37,673 bases of DNA from positions 1 through 37,673 of the IMG/VR virus record IMGVR_UViG_3300042518_001378. One strand, given 5' to 3'. Made by a program: the position numbers and the translations under genes. This document shows positions 1 to 7,269 of this stretch, in pieces (positions within the stretch are counted from its first letter, which is position 1; the number at the start of each line of letters is the position of its first letter). Under the pieces are notes generated by a model, which saw only the letters and a program-made list of their open reading frames with translations, ran no database searches and was not told the origin of the DNA. This DNA comes from a virus.

Positions 1-247
1 TCGCCGGGTAGAATGCCGCGTCTTTGATTTTGTCCGCAGGTAAATCCATCGTGGAGCAGACTTGGCTGAACGCTCGGTTCTTAAAAAAATGCCGAGCCGA
101 CCGCCGAGCCTCCACCATGATCGCCCGCTGGTGTTTGGATTTGTATTTCTGGCGATTCCAGCAGTCTTCGACCGCCTGCAAGATGATGTTGCAGGCTAAG
201 TCTCGGACCCCTTCGAGATGGTAGTCTTTAGAAGGAGATTTCGTCAT
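1..247 (-). CDS. Small phage protein, 3' end cut by the window edge
   Basis: The reading frame starts at the ATG at 247, inside the last codons of the SSB-like gene, and stays open to base 1 (82 codons seen, no stop). The protein starts MTKSPSKDYHLEG and contains IILQAVEDCW, then FFKNRAFSQVC and DLPADKI. This pattern (IxLQAVxDY, then FFxS near a cysteine, then D-hydrophobic-I) recalls a short family of unknown function found in replication regions of many phages and prophages; family members end soon after this point, so only a few residues are probably missing. The 20-base overlap with the upstream gene suggests translational coupling. No function is assigned. The resemblance is from memory and was not searched. 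Confidence 0.7.
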   Translation of the reverse strand, partial: MTKSPSKDYHLEGVRDLACNIILQAVEDCWNRQKYKSKHQRAIMVEARRSARHFFKNRAFSQVCSTMDLPADKIKDAAFYPA

Positions 248-713
248 CGGAGGCGCGGGCGGCGGCGAGGCGTTCGTTGAGCGTGGCCAACCGGTCGCTG
301 GAGAGTGGCTCAGTTTCCCGTGGTTTGGATTCCAGCGGGTTGAGCCATTTGATCTTGTGGCGAAGTTGGCCGTTGTATTCCTCGGCCTCGACCGTGATCC
401 GGCACTTCTGGCCGAGAAACGGCGACTTGCCAGCGTCCAGCGATTTAATGTCCCACTCGCGGCCAAAGGCGGCGTCGAGCGTGTCACAGGTGCGCTTGGT
501 GGCTTTCTCGGTGAGCCAACCCTGCCAAACGATTTCCCGTCCATGCTGGTCGCTCTCCGGGTCATCGATGAGGAGTGGGACGCGAATGAAATCCGTTCCG
601 GTCTTGGTGGTTCCCAGCCACCCGTTGCCGGGGGCTTTTACTTTCGCGATGTATTTGCCTTCGGCGGTCACATAGCGGTTTTGTTTGTCTGCGAGTTCGT
701 GTGTTGTTGTCAT
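228..713 (-). CDS. Putative single-stranded DNA-binding protein
   Basis: A 161-residue protein. It has an OB-fold-like body with a GKYIAKVK strand near the N-terminus and a CRITVEAEEYNG strand followed by KIKWLNP. This resembles phage DUF669/SSB-type proteins. The decisive feature is the C-terminus ASDDEISF: an acidic tail ending in phenylalanine, as in bacterial SSB (DDDIPF) and T7 gp2.5, which recruits partner replication proteins. It is the last full gene of the replication block, after helicase and initiator, which fits a role in coating ssDNA during replication and RecT annealing. The leader is A/C-rich (CAACAACAACAACC) with no Shine-Dalgarno, and a 15-bp dispersed repeat sits 32 bases upstream of the ATG. 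The ssDNA-binding role is inferred from tail, size and context. Confidence 0.7.
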   Translation of the reverse strand: MTTTHELADKQNRYVTAEGKYIAKVKAPGNGWLGTTKTGTDFIRVPLLIDDPESDQHGREIVWQGWLTEKATKRTCDTLDAAFGREWDIKSLDAGKSPFLGQKCRITVEAEEYNGQLRHKIKWLNPLESKPRETEPLSSDRLATLNERLAAARASDDEISF

Positions 714-745
714 TGTGTTGTTTGGTTGTTGTTGTTCGGGAGATT

Positions 746-760
746 GGTATCAGTCAAAAC
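746..760 (-). repeat. 15-bp dispersed repeat, copy a
   Basis: Reads GTTTTGACTGATACC on the minus strand, an exact match to the most common form. It lies between the 61-residue gene and the SSB-like gene, and its first bases supply the TGA stop of the upstream gene (P-F-stop). The gap to the next ATG is 32 bases. Confidence 0.85.
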
Positions 761-939
761 GGCGTGTCTTCGGTTAAATCGGCTTTGGGTTCGTCGGGGA
801 AATATGTATTTCGGAGTTCCACGGCCCGCTTGTAGGCGGCTTCTGCCAAATGATAACGAGCCTTGTCATTAGATTCCCAAATTTTGTTGGCGAGTTCCAA
901 ATCAAAGCAGGCGGCTTCAAAAGCCATATCAGTTGTCAT
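754..939 (-). CDS. Small acidic-tailed protein of unknown function
   Basis: A 61-residue protein starting MTTDMAFEAACFD, with a helical, heptad-like middle (ANKIWES, YHLAEAAYKRAVEL). It starts with an ATGA overlap with the helicase stop, so it is probably translated by coupling. Its C-terminus, DLTEDTPF, is acidic and ends in phenylalanine, much like the SSB-type tail of the gene that follows. That likeness may mean it docks on the same host partner surface, or may be chance in a short protein. The family was not recognised. The stop codon lies inside repeat copy a. Confidence 0.7.
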   Translation of the reverse strand: MTTDMAFEAACFDLELANKIWESNDKARYHLAEAAYKRAVELRNTYFPDEPKADLTEDTPF

Positions 940-2231
940 TGGTTTTGATCCTCCTCAAAACGGGAAATGTCTCCACGCATCACCACCGGCACGGTAGCCC
1001 CTCGTTGCCCTCGCCGATTTTTATCGATGACAATGATCGGCGACCCATCGTGCCGGATGTTAATGACCGCATCGGCATGGTGACCAATGGCGCGAGATTC
1101 GCGCAACCGGCCCTCCTCGTTGAGTTGCGAAGCGGTCAGCACCACGGAATTGGTCTTGAGGGCGGTGAGCTTCAACCTCCGGGCGAGTTCCGAGATCGCC
1201 TGCTCCCTGCTATCCGCCTTCGGCATCGTGACGATTTGCAGATAATCGACAATAATAAGATCGGCTTTCCCCATCGCGACCAACCGATGCGCCTCGGCAT
1301 CGATCTCTGCCACTTCGGAAATCGTGTCGTGGATCGTCAGCGGGTAATTCATCAATCGCGCAAACGCATTGGAAAGGTCAAATCCGCTGGCGACATGGCG
1401 CTGGTCGCCGGTCATTTCCCGAATACCCTCCACCCGCTTCCCAATCATGTTTGCCGCCATCCGCCGCAGGATCGCCTTGGCAGGCATCTCCAAAGAAAAG
1501 ATCGCGACACGCTTCCCAGCCTCAAGAGCTTGGAGCGCGGCTTGGTAAAGCAAAATGCTTTTCCCTCCTCCAGTATCAGCCCCGACCACCAGCATTTCCC
1601 CTCGCAGCAATCCTCCATGGAAATGCCTATCCAATGCCGGGATGCCGGTGCTGAAAGTTTCAATTGCTGTTTTCTGCTCAAGATCGTCAATCAGTTCGGT
1701 TAAATGATGCTTGATGGTTTTTTCCTCGACCACATTCCCCGCTGCTGCCCGAGCGATCTTTTCGGAAATTTCGGCCAAGTCGCAGTTCATTCGCCGGATA
1801 TCTGGCTCGGATTCTGTCCATGCCGCTATCGCATCGCGGAACCCTTTCGCCTTCGCCAATTGTCTACGGTAATCCGATGCGACCGATTGCGCGATAGCAC
1901 CCGGTCCATACAAAGAAGTTTTGAAAACCTCCATGACTGCTGGCGTTCCTCCGCAAAACTCCAGACGACCACTAGTCTCAAGCTCACAAATCGCCTGTAT
2001 CGCGCTGCAAGCACCTGTCCGCTGGTGAACCCTTGCTATGGCATCAAAGATCGTTCTGTTAGGCTCCAAGGCGAAAAGCGAGGCATCCCACGGCAATGCC
2101 GAGAAGATATCTGGGTCGGACACAATCAGACTCAACGCTGCCTCCTCGGCAGTTTTAGCTATAGGGACATTTTTCATACACGATGGCGATGGGTCTTTAA
2201 TCCATTCAGACCAGTCAGTTGCTAGTTTCAT
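936..2231 (-). CDS. Replicative DNA helicase, DnaB family
   Basis: About 431 residues from the ATG at 2231, which overlaps the upstream stop as ATGA; a TTG two codons earlier is possible but less likely. The N-terminal ~150 residues match the helical DnaB N domain. The RecA-like motor follows: Walker A GADTGGGKS at about 217-225, FSLEMP, Walker B LIIVDYLQIV near 327-336, a TASQLNEEGRLRES region, and a C-terminal KNRRGQRG arginine-rich stretch before VVMRGDISRF. This order is typical of bacterial and phage DnaB helicases that encircle and unwind the lagging strand. The gene follows the initiator-like gene directly, so the two probably form the phage replisome loader and helicase. No polymerase or primase domain was seen; those would come from the host. 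Confidence 0.93.
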   Translation of the reverse strand: MKLATDWSEWIKDPSPSCMKNVPIAKTAEEAALSLIVSDPDIFSALPWDASLFALEPNRTIFDAIARVHQRTGACSAIQAICELETSGRLEFCGGTPAVMEVFKTSLYGPGAIAQSVASDYRRQLAKAKGFRDAIAAWTESEPDIRRMNCDLAEISEKIARAAAGNVVEEKTIKHHLTELIDDLEQKTAIETFSTGIPALDRHFHGGLLRGEMLVVGADTGGGKSILLYQAALQALEAGKRVAIFSLEMPAKAILRRMAANMIGKRVEGIREMTGDQRHVASGFDLSNAFARLMNYPLTIHDTISEVAEIDAEAHRLVAMGKADLIIVDYLQIVTMPKADSREQAISELARRLKLTALKTNSVVLTASQLNEEGRLRESRAIGHHADAVINIRHDGSPIIVIDKNRRGQRGATVPVVMRGDISRFEEDQNQ

Positions 2232-2938
2232 AAACAAGATGCTGCGCGTGGCTTTTGTTGTTTCCCGTTGAATGTGGCTTTGGGTTCAAAAATGCCCTGC
2301 CACCCTTGGGAGATCGATTCGTTGATCGCTTTGATCGCAGCGTCATGCCCCCACTCACTCATCTTTTTGAGTTGCGCCACTTGGCTTGTCGGCAGCAGGG
2401 ATTTCATGCGCCCGTTTTTGCGGTATTCCAGATATTCCTTCCAAGCCTTCTCAAATTCCGGAGTTTTTAGGTTTGTTGGAAATTCAACCATCGTCTCTTC
2501 TTTTGAAGATGAAGAAGAAGAAGAAGGGGTTGGTTTTTGCTTAACCTCGGTGGATAAGCAAACGCCAACCTTCTGGTTATCCTTCAAGGTTGGGTTGCCA
2601 CCGAGGTGACCACACGCAGCCCGCTTATTACGAAGCTCTTCGTCCCGAATCATCCGGCGCGAAAAGATCACGCCCTCCTCGTCGGTCTCAAAAACGCCAG
2701 CCTCGGCGAGTTCTGCCAGACACCCTTCCGTTTCCTGCAAGGTTAGCCCGCACATACGAGCAAGGTTGGGGGCAAGGATAACCTTATGGTTAACCTTGAG
2801 GTAACCATAGGGTGAACCTTCATGCATGAAGCAAAGGATATCCATCCAGAGTCCGCGAGCCGCTGCGCTACAAGACCGCAGCCCTGTGTCGCGCAGCCAA
2901 TCGCCGGGGTAGAATTGAAACGCAGGGCGCTTAGTCAT
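2228..2938 (-). CDS. Replication initiator / helicase-loader-like protein (DUF1376-like N-terminus)
   Basis: The ATG at 2938 overlaps the methyltransferase stop (ATGA) and has a strong GGGAGGA ribosome site 5-10 bases upstream, so the longer TTG start is unlikely. The protein is 236 residues. The N-terminal ~120 residues (FQFYPGDWLRD, AARGLWMDIL, MHEGSPYGYL, LAELAEAGVF) match the winged-helix N-terminus seen in DUF1376-type phage replication proteins. A serine-only linker (SSSSSSS) follows. The C-terminal part (EFEKAWKEYLEYRKNGRM, AIKAINESISQGWQGIFEP) resembles DnaD/replisome-organiser C-terminal domains. It lies directly before dnaB, so it probably binds the phage origin and delivers the helicase. 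The exact family is not certain. Confidence 0.75.
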   Translation of the reverse strand: MTKRPAFQFYPGDWLRDTGLRSCSAAARGLWMDILCFMHEGSPYGYLKVNHKVILAPNLARMCGLTLQETEGCLAELAEAGVFETDEEGVIFSRRMIRDEELRNKRAACGHLGGNPTLKDNQKVGVCLSTEVKQKPTPSSSSSSSKEETMVEFPTNLKTPEFEKAWKEYLEYRKNGRMKSLLPTSQVAQLKKMSEWGHDAAIKAINESISQGWQGIFEPKATFNGKQQKPRAASCL

Positions 2939-4403
2939 TTGAGTTCCTCCCAAAGAGTTCTGAATGCTCGCTCGGCGGTGGCAGGCACGACTCCGTTGCC
3001 GAGGAGTCGTAGTTCGTCGGTTCGATTGTCAGAGCGCACCATCCACTCACAAATTTCGGCCAGTTCTTGATGACTGAGGCCGGACAACTCGGCGAGGTCC
3101 ACCCCATGCAGACGCCTTGGAGCGTTTCGACCCAGCGCGGGTTCAATTTGCCGGGGTTCTGCCTGCTCAATGTCACTTTGCCCTCCTCGATCCGCTTCTG
3201 TGCCACTTCCGGCGTCGATGCCAGATGCGAGTCGCCCATGATCGGCGTTGCCCACGCCTTCACCTGCGCCGTCAGCGGCATGGTCGCCACATCGCCCTTG
3301 GCCTGCCTCGCCGCCCATGTCTCTGGATTCTCGTCCGTGGTCTTGCCTGCTCTCGGCGTCGCCCACGCCTTCACCGCACCCGCCAGATAAGTCCCCGAGT
3401 TCCCGTTCGGGCCGCTGCTCTCCATGTCTGGAGTGTGGGCGGTGACCGTTGGCCACAACCCTTGGCGGCTCCCATCCGTGCTGGGGTTGGCCGGGGCGGC
3501 TTGGCCATACTTGAGTTGCTCCGCAGCAACTTGGGTGCGTAGCCTCTGGTCGGATGTCTTGGGGCGTTTCCCATTGGCCCACATCACTACGGCTTCCTGC
3601 GTGCTGCCAGTCACATCTCCCGATTGAGGAGTCAGCCAATTCGCCGCATCCTTTACCACCCGCTGCATCTGCTCGCCTAAGTTCCCGTCTGGAATGCTCT
3701 TCCTCCCGATGCTCGCTCGAAATGCGATCCTCTTCTGGACTCCCTCCTCGCTCCTCACCATGTCCATGTTGGTCGTTGGAGTTTGCCAAGCATCCTGCGT
3801 CACCACCGCGCAGAGGTAGCCCTTGCCCAGCATGTGGTCGTGACTCTTGGAGCCAATCGGCCCAGTGTCCTTGTATTCGCTGGCTCTTATCGTAGGCCAG
3901 GATGAAGACCCGCTTTCTCTGGTGCGGTGCGCCGACTTCAGACGCAGAGAATATTCCCCACGCCGTCTGGTAACCGATTGATTCCAGCTCTCCAATGACT
4001 TCTCGGAGTCCAAGGCTGATGTGTCCTTCGACATTCTCAAAGAAGCAGAGCTTGGGTCGCAGAATCCGAATTCCGTCTGCGATAAATGGCCAGAGGTGCC
4101 GAGGGTCTTCTGTGCCGAGCCGCTTTCCGGCTGCGCTGAATGGCTGGCAGGGATAGCCCCCAGTGAGGATGTCCACGCGGTCACGAAACTCTGCCCATGG
4201 GAAGGATTTAAGATTCGTCCAGATAGGAGCGCAGTCCATGAGTCCCGCTTCCATTTTTGCGACCAAATTCGCGCAGCAGAAGGCTTCGACCTCACAAAGA
4301 GCGACCGTGCGCAGATTTCGGATAACTCGGTGGAGTCCAAGCTCAATGCCTCCGTATCCGGCACAAAGTCCGATGTGTGTAATTGTTTTGGGATTATCCA
4401 CAT
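2931..4403 (-). other. Second open frame overlapping the methyltransferase (W-x-TP repeat ORF)
   Basis: A 490-codon frame starting at the ATG at 4403, two bases before the methyltransferase GTG and sharing its ribosome site, and ending four bases after the methyltransferase stop. Its product has at least five spaced W-x-T-P or W-P-T words (SSWPTIRAS, AWQTPTT, NWLTPQSG, KAWATPRAG, KAWATPIMG) and ends with LNPRWVETLQGVCMGWT. That last motif recalls the LNPxWVExLMGxPxGWT segment of many phage methyltransferase-associated proteins. The N-terminal half is the +1 reading of conserved MTase motifs and may be a pure shadow. In the second half either frame could be the selected one. It might be a second protein, a remnant of a frame-shifted fusion, or a shadow. 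Not called as a firm gene. Confidence 0.4.
2935..4401 (-). CDS. dcm: DNA (cytosine-5) methyltransferase
   Basis: 488 residues from a GTG at 4401, which has a G-rich ribosome site (GGGGGG) and lies next to the end of the preceding gene; a TTG at 4425 is an alternative. C5-MTase motifs are clear: I, GLCAGYGGIELG (11-22); IV, GGYPCQPFSAAG with catalytic Cys85; VI, ENVEG (122-126); VIII, QRKRVFILA (161-169); IX/X, RLLGNGVVPATAERAF (465-480). The enzyme would methylate cytosine C5 in DNA, probably protecting the phage from host restriction. No restriction partner is present. Odd: between motifs VIII and X lies a ~280-residue hydrophilic, Gly/Glu/Arg/His-rich stretch with recurrent LANSN, ELADS, VANGH, VGDAE and VGNAD words instead of an evident target-recognition domain. 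The same DNA is open in the +1 frame over its whole length. Confidence 0.88.
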   Translation of the reverse strand: MDNPKTITHIGLCAGYGGIELGLHRVIRNLRTVALCEVEAFCCANLVAKMEAGLMDCAPIWTNLKSFPWAEFRDRVDILTGGYPCQPFSAAGKRLGTEDPRHLWPFIADGIRILRPKLCFFENVEGHISLGLREVIGELESIGYQTAWGIFSASEVGAPHQRKRVFILAYDKSQRIQGHWADWLQESRPHAGQGLPLRGGDAGCLANSNDQHGHGEERGGSPEEDRISSEHREEEHSRRELRRADAAGGKGCGELADSSIGRCDWQHAGSRSDVGQWETPQDIRPEATHPSCCGATQVWPSRPGQPQHGWEPPRVVANGHRPHSRHGEQRPERELGDLSGGCGEGVGDAESRQDHGRESRDMGGEAGQGRCGDHAADGAGEGVGNADHGRLASGIDAGSGTEADRGGQSDIEQAEPRQIEPALGRNAPRRLHGVDLAELSGLSHQELAEICEWMVRSDNRTDELRLLGNGVVPATAERAFRTLWEELK

Positions 4404-4690
4404 GCTGCCCCCCTGTAGACGGCAAGCACCCGTGCGTGAGCCTGCGCCCGCTTCGCCTTGCGGTAGCAGAGGTGCTGGATCACGCCGGTTTTGACCGCTG
4501 CCGAAAACCTCGCCCCCATCGCATTCGGGTGCGGAGGCTCCGGTATCCATGGCCGGACATCTTCCGCCGTGAATTCCGCTCCGTTGCGAGCCAGCCATGA
4601 GATGACACCATCGCAGGTCGCCTTCCAATCCTCCGGCGTGTTGGCATCCACCGCAAGGATGCCTCGGTCGCGTAGTTCCTCGCCGGTCAT
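4394..4690 (-). CDS. Conserved small phage protein, function unknown
   Basis: 98 residues, starting with an ATGA overlap with the preceding gene and ending within the start region of the methyltransferase. The pattern WKATCDGVISWLARNG, EFTAEDV, PHPNAMGARFSAAVKTG and a C-terminal ARVLAVYRG fits a small winged-helix-like phage protein seen near replication and methylase genes (from memory; no function known). The PNAMGARFSAA helix would be the recognition-like helix. It may bind DNA, but nothing in the sequence proves it. Confidence 0.7.
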   Translation of the reverse strand: MTGEELRDRGILAVDANTPEDWKATCDGVISWLARNGAEFTAEDVRPWIPEPPHPNAMGARFSAAVKTGVIQHLCYRKAKRAQAHARVLAVYRGAACG

Positions 4691-4878
4691 TTGGATTCCT
4701 CCTTCGCGTGTGCCAAGGCAAGGCCCAGCTCATGCCCGAAAATTTCTGCGTTTTTTCTGGAAAACGGCGCTGCCCTTTCAATGGAAGCCGCTAACACAAG
4801 GATTGCCGGAGCGACCTCTCCTTCAAATTCAACATTTCTCCGCAGATAGGCATAGTCATCAGCGATTTCTTCAATCAT
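4687..4878 (-). CDS. Small hypothetical protein
   Basis: 63 residues (MIEEIADDYAYLRRN to AHAKEESK), joined to both neighbours by 4-base ATGA overlaps, which is the best evidence that it is real. It is mainly helical, with an acidic N-terminal third and a conserved-looking hydrophobic middle (APAILVLAASIERAAPF). The family was not recognised. Position right after the exonuclease suggests an accessory role in recombination or replication, but this is only context. Confidence 0.6.
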   Translation of the reverse strand: MIEEIADDYAYLRRNVEFEGEVAPAILVLAASIERAAPFSRKNAEIFGHELGLALAHAKEESK

Positions 4879-5903
4879 TTCGCGGCCCTCGCTTTCTTCG
4901 GCTTGTCCTCGACCAATTTAACAATGTCGGCCTTGCGTTGGGCATACTGCTCCTGCACCGGCATCCGCATCTTCTCATGCCATTCGCGGAACGATTTCCC
5001 GCTCATGTCGCCACCCATTGCGGTGACGAGATCATCAAGGCCGCTCTTCCCGGCCACCGCCGCTGAGACGATGGCAATCCGGTCAAAGAACTCGCTGCCG
5101 GTCTGGTGCTGGAGTTTCCATCCGGGAACCTCCCCGCTGGCTGCGAGGATTTCCTTCGCCGCATCCTTGATAGGCTTGAGGAGTTCCTTCTCAAAAATCG
5201 ACGCCGCCTTGAGGAATTTCCCCAGCCGATCCGGATCGGCGAGGATTCCCTGCCGGACATCGGCCAGCGAGACCGACGACTCAACGGTCGCCAGCGTTTG
5301 CACGACCGGCTCGACCACCTGCGGGCATGTGTCCTTCTTCACGCACCATGAGCAATACTCATTCGCGCAGGGCTTTCGGTTCGGATCGGTCGCCGACTGC
5401 ACGATTCCCTTCACCCAGGCATCTGCTTCCTCGTAGGTGTATCTGTAGCGGACGACTTCGCGCTGGTCGCAGAATAGCAGCACGCACTCCCACTCGGTCG
5501 TGAATGTGCGAGCCATGTTTCCGAGGGCGTAAGCCGCCTGCTGCTTGTGATACGAGCGTAATTGGCCCGACTTGAGGTCCATGCTCATGGATTTCGCATT
5601 CACTCGCGAATCCTCCGTTCCCTCATGCGAGAGATGCGGCGTGGTCACCTTGAGAAGCGCCTCGTCGGCGATGATCTCATGCCCCTCGGCCAAATCCTTG
5701 GCAGTCGTGACCGCCCACAGCACCGAGTCCTGCTCGTCGTCAGAGAGCGAGAGGAACGGCTGGCGCTCCCCCATGAGGAGTCCACGGTAAGCCGCATCCA
5801 TGCGAGTCCCGCGCTCCGCCGCAGGGCCGGAGACGGGGTTGCTTTCAAAACAAGGACACAAGTCGAGCTTGTCCAAAGCGGAGTGTCGAATCGTCGCACT
5901 CAT
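4875..5903 (-). CDS. PD-(D/E)XK exonuclease, Cas4/RecB-like with iron-sulfur cysteines
   Basis: 342 residues, start fused to the RecT stop as TAATG. The nuclease core shows GTED (95-98), MDLKSG with Asp109 and Lys111, and a QQAAYALG helix (121-128), matching the D...D-x-K...Q pattern of RecB/Cas4-type nucleases. Cysteines Cys16/Cys18 near the N-terminus and Cys184, Cys187 and Cys193 (YCSWCVKKDTC) match the split 4Fe-4S cluster of Cas4 and AddB-type enzymes, best known from DUF2800 phage proteins. Together with RecT it would form an exonuclease-annealase pair: the nuclease makes ssDNA and RecT anneals it. The C-terminal ~100 residues are helical and end in a lysine-rich tail. Confidence 0.83.
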   Translation of the reverse strand: MSATIRHSALDKLDLCPCFESNPVSGPAAERGTRMDAAYRGLLMGERQPFLSLSDDEQDSVLWAVTTAKDLAEGHEIIADEALLKVTTPHLSHEGTEDSRVNAKSMSMDLKSGQLRSYHKQQAAYALGNMARTFTTEWECVLLFCDQREVVRYRYTYEEADAWVKGIVQSATDPNRKPCANEYCSWCVKKDTCPQVVEPVVQTLATVESSVSLADVRQGILADPDRLGKFLKAASIFEKELLKPIKDAAKEILAASGEVPGWKLQHQTGSEFFDRIAIVSAAVAGKSGLDDLVTAMGGDMSGKSFREWHEKMRMPVQEQYAQRKADIVKLVEDKPKKARAAK

Positions 5904-6703
5904 TACGCGACCTCCTTCAGCACGGCGTCGATGAATCGTGGCGTGTTGGCCAGCACCCGGTTGCGGTAGCCCTCATCCGCGATGTCGCGGAAAGTCTGCC
6001 CCTCGGCGATCTGGCCCTTGGCGACGAGGAAGGTGTTCACCTTCGGCTCATGCTCAAAAATGCGCTTTTCCAATTCAGCCGCCCAATCCGGTTCCGGCGT
6101 GGTATCATTTGATACCGCCACGGCTTCGACCTCGATGAGCTTCGGTGCTTCCGCCACCGGCTCTGGTGCGACCTCCACTTTTACCGAGCGTGTTGGGCGA
6201 GGGGAGTCAAACTCACCGACCTCTTCTGGGGTATACATCCCATTGAGAACTGCTGGGAATGTCGCCCGGACCCCCTCCGAGATCACCCGCGCCCGGAGCA
6301 TCTGCCGAGGGTAGGATTTCCAGTTGTCCTTTGACCCCAGCCCAGCCGCCTTGGCGCGAGCCATGTCCCAATCGATGCGGAGCGATCCGCCCGCAGGGTG
6401 CGAGAATGTCGCGGACACCTTCTCGTTCGTGTGGTCGTGCCACTCGACACGCCCGCCGCTCTGCTGGAACCGCGCCAGCATCGAGTCTGCCTTCAGACTC
6501 GCTCTGCCTTGAATGATATGGTAGTCGCTGGCCACCGATCCGGGGTGACGCCCTTCGGCGGTCGCGACAATCATCAAGGCGAGTGCCTGGTCTGGTGTCT
6601 TCATGCCGAAGAGACCCGATTTCACGATGGCCGAGGCCATCACCTGCATGTCGCCCAAGGCGACTTGTGTGTTGACTTGTGTAGTCAGTTGTGTGTTACT
6701 CAT
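5903..6703 (-). CDS. recT: RecT-family single-strand annealing protein
   Basis: 266 residues from the ATG at 6703 (MSNTQLTTQ); the open frame extends upstream but that part lies over the tiny membrane genes. The core has VMASAIVKSGLFGMKTPDQALALMI-type sequence, then EGRHPGSVASDYHIIQGR and LKADSMLARFQQSGG, typical of RecT-like annealases. After this come WKSYPRQMLRARVISEGVR and PAVLNGMYTPEEV, which are hallmark segments of the family. A proline/glutamate-rich linker leads to a C-terminal domain (PDWAAELEKRIFEHE to FIDAVLKEVA). It anneals complementary ssDNA in phage recombination or concatemer formation. The next gene is its likely exonuclease partner. There is no obvious ribosome site. Confidence 0.88.
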   Translation of the reverse strand: MSNTQLTTQVNTQVALGDMQVMASAIVKSGLFGMKTPDQALALMIVATAEGRHPGSVASDYHIIQGRASLKADSMLARFQQSGGRVEWHDHTNEKVSATFSHPAGGSLRIDWDMARAKAAGLGSKDNWKSYPRQMLRARVISEGVRATFPAVLNGMYTPEEVGEFDSPRPTRSVKVEVAPEPVAEAPKLIEVEAVAVSNDTTPEPDWAAELEKRIFEHEPKVNTFLVAKGQIAEGQTFRDIADEGYRNRVLANTPRFIDAVLKEVA

Positions 6704-6737
6704 TTTGTTATTACTGCTTTTCTTGTGGTTTAACTTT

Positions 6738-6765
6738 GCCCCGTTGGATTGCCGTCCTTCGGGGC
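6738..6765 (-). other. Leader hairpin upstream of recT
   Basis: A 6-bp perfect stem (GCCCCG/CGGGGC) with a 16-base loop in the 80-base gap between the second tiny membrane gene and recT. It is flanked by direct copies of CTTGTGGT on the plus strand. There is no U-run, so it is not a standard terminator; it may be an mRNA leader or processing structure. Confidence 0.3.
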
Positions 6766-6783
6766 GCTTTCTTGTGGTGAGGA

Positions 6784-6936
6784 CTAGTCCTCGAAATCTT
6801 CCCATTCCGCCCATCGCCTGCGGCGTTCCTCGAAACGGCGCATGCGGATAAACATATTGCGTTGCCCGCAGTGGTAGCTCGCGAGGCAGGAGCCAAGGGT
6901 GAGGATGGCGAGGGCGATGGCGAATCCTGCACTCAT
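6784..6936 (-). CDS. Tiny single-span membrane protein with basic tail
   Basis: 50 residues from the ATG at 6936, which overlaps the previous stop (ATGA). The first ~20 residues (AGFAIALAILTLGSCLASY) form a membrane span; the rest is strongly basic and acidic (RMRRFEERRRRWAEWEDFED), likely a cytoplasmic amphipathic helix. It forms a pair with the gene just upstream. Such pairs of tiny membrane proteins in early regions can act in superinfection exclusion or lysis timing; nothing here decides which. Confidence 0.55.
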   Translation of the reverse strand: MSAGFAIALAILTLGSCLASYHCGQRNMFIRMRRFEERRRRWAEWEDFED

Positions 6937-7034
6937 CGGGCCAACCTCCATGCACAAAGGCCGAGGATGACGACCGGCGATACCATCCAGATAAAATCGA
7001 AGGCGTAATCTAGGCAGCGAAGGATCGTGTCCAT
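6933..7034 (-). CDS. Tiny membrane protein, 33 residues
   Basis: Begins at the ATG at 7034, which shares one base with the stop of the excisionase-like gene (TAATG), and ends with an ATGA overlap onto the next tiny gene. The product starts MDTILRCLDYAFDF, has one hydrophobic span (IWMVSPVVILGLCAW) and ends RLAR. The tight overlaps on both sides support translation. The family is unknown. Confidence 0.5.
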   Translation of the reverse strand: MDTILRCLDYAFDFIWMVSPVVILGLCAWRLAR

Positions 7035-7237
7035 TAGGAAGCCCTCCGGGTGTTGAGGCTCGCACGGCGCTTGTCCGCCCACCACTTCTCCAGCGAGGGC
7101 CGAAGGATGCGCCAACCGCCACGGTCGCCACGGGGCTTTTCTGCGGTGAACATCCCCTTGTTGCAAAACTGCCGAATCGTCCACGGCGCGTAGCCGGTGA
7201 GTTGCGCGGCTTCTTCTACGGTCATCATTATGTTCAT
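7034..7237 (-). CDS. Excisionase-like / MerR-type helix-turn-helix protein
   Basis: 67 residues. It has the pattern of an excisionase-family winged helix-turn-helix: TVEEAAQLTGYAPWTIRQF (helix-turn-helix), then NKGMFTAEKPRG, GGWRILRPSLEKWW, and a basic tail. Two start codons are near each other (ATG at 7237 or 7228). A 13-bp GGTTTTAGTAACC site ends immediately before the start, so the gene is probably controlled by the protein that binds that site. Its place between the integrase region and the early operon fits a directionality factor or early-gene regulator. Confidence 0.75.
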   Translation of the reverse strand: MNIMMTVEEAAQLTGYAPWTIRQFCNKGMFTAEKPRGDRGGWRILRPSLEKWWADKRRASLNTRRAS

Positions 7238-7238
7238 G

Positions 7239-7251
7239 GGTTACTAAAACC
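7239..7251 (-). promoter_or_regulatory. Operator-like 13-bp site 1
   Basis: GGTTTTAGTAACC on the minus strand: outer GGTT/AACC arms form an imperfect palindrome. It directly abuts the excisionase-like start codon. A TTTTTTTATAGA stretch lies just upstream and could be part of a promoter. Confidence 0.55.
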
Positions 7252-7269
7252 TTTCTATAAAAAAATTGT

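Noticed and set aside
1565-1590. Partial match to the 15-bp repeat (GCTGATACTGG) in the helicase gene
   Set aside because: It encodes the Walker A loop (ADTGGG) and differs at several bases; it is explained by the protein motif.
6704-6955. N-terminal extension of the RecT frame
   Set aside because: The extra residues lie over the two tiny membrane genes and are proline/histidine/arginine-rich with no RecT likeness; the ATG at 6703 precedes the conserved part.
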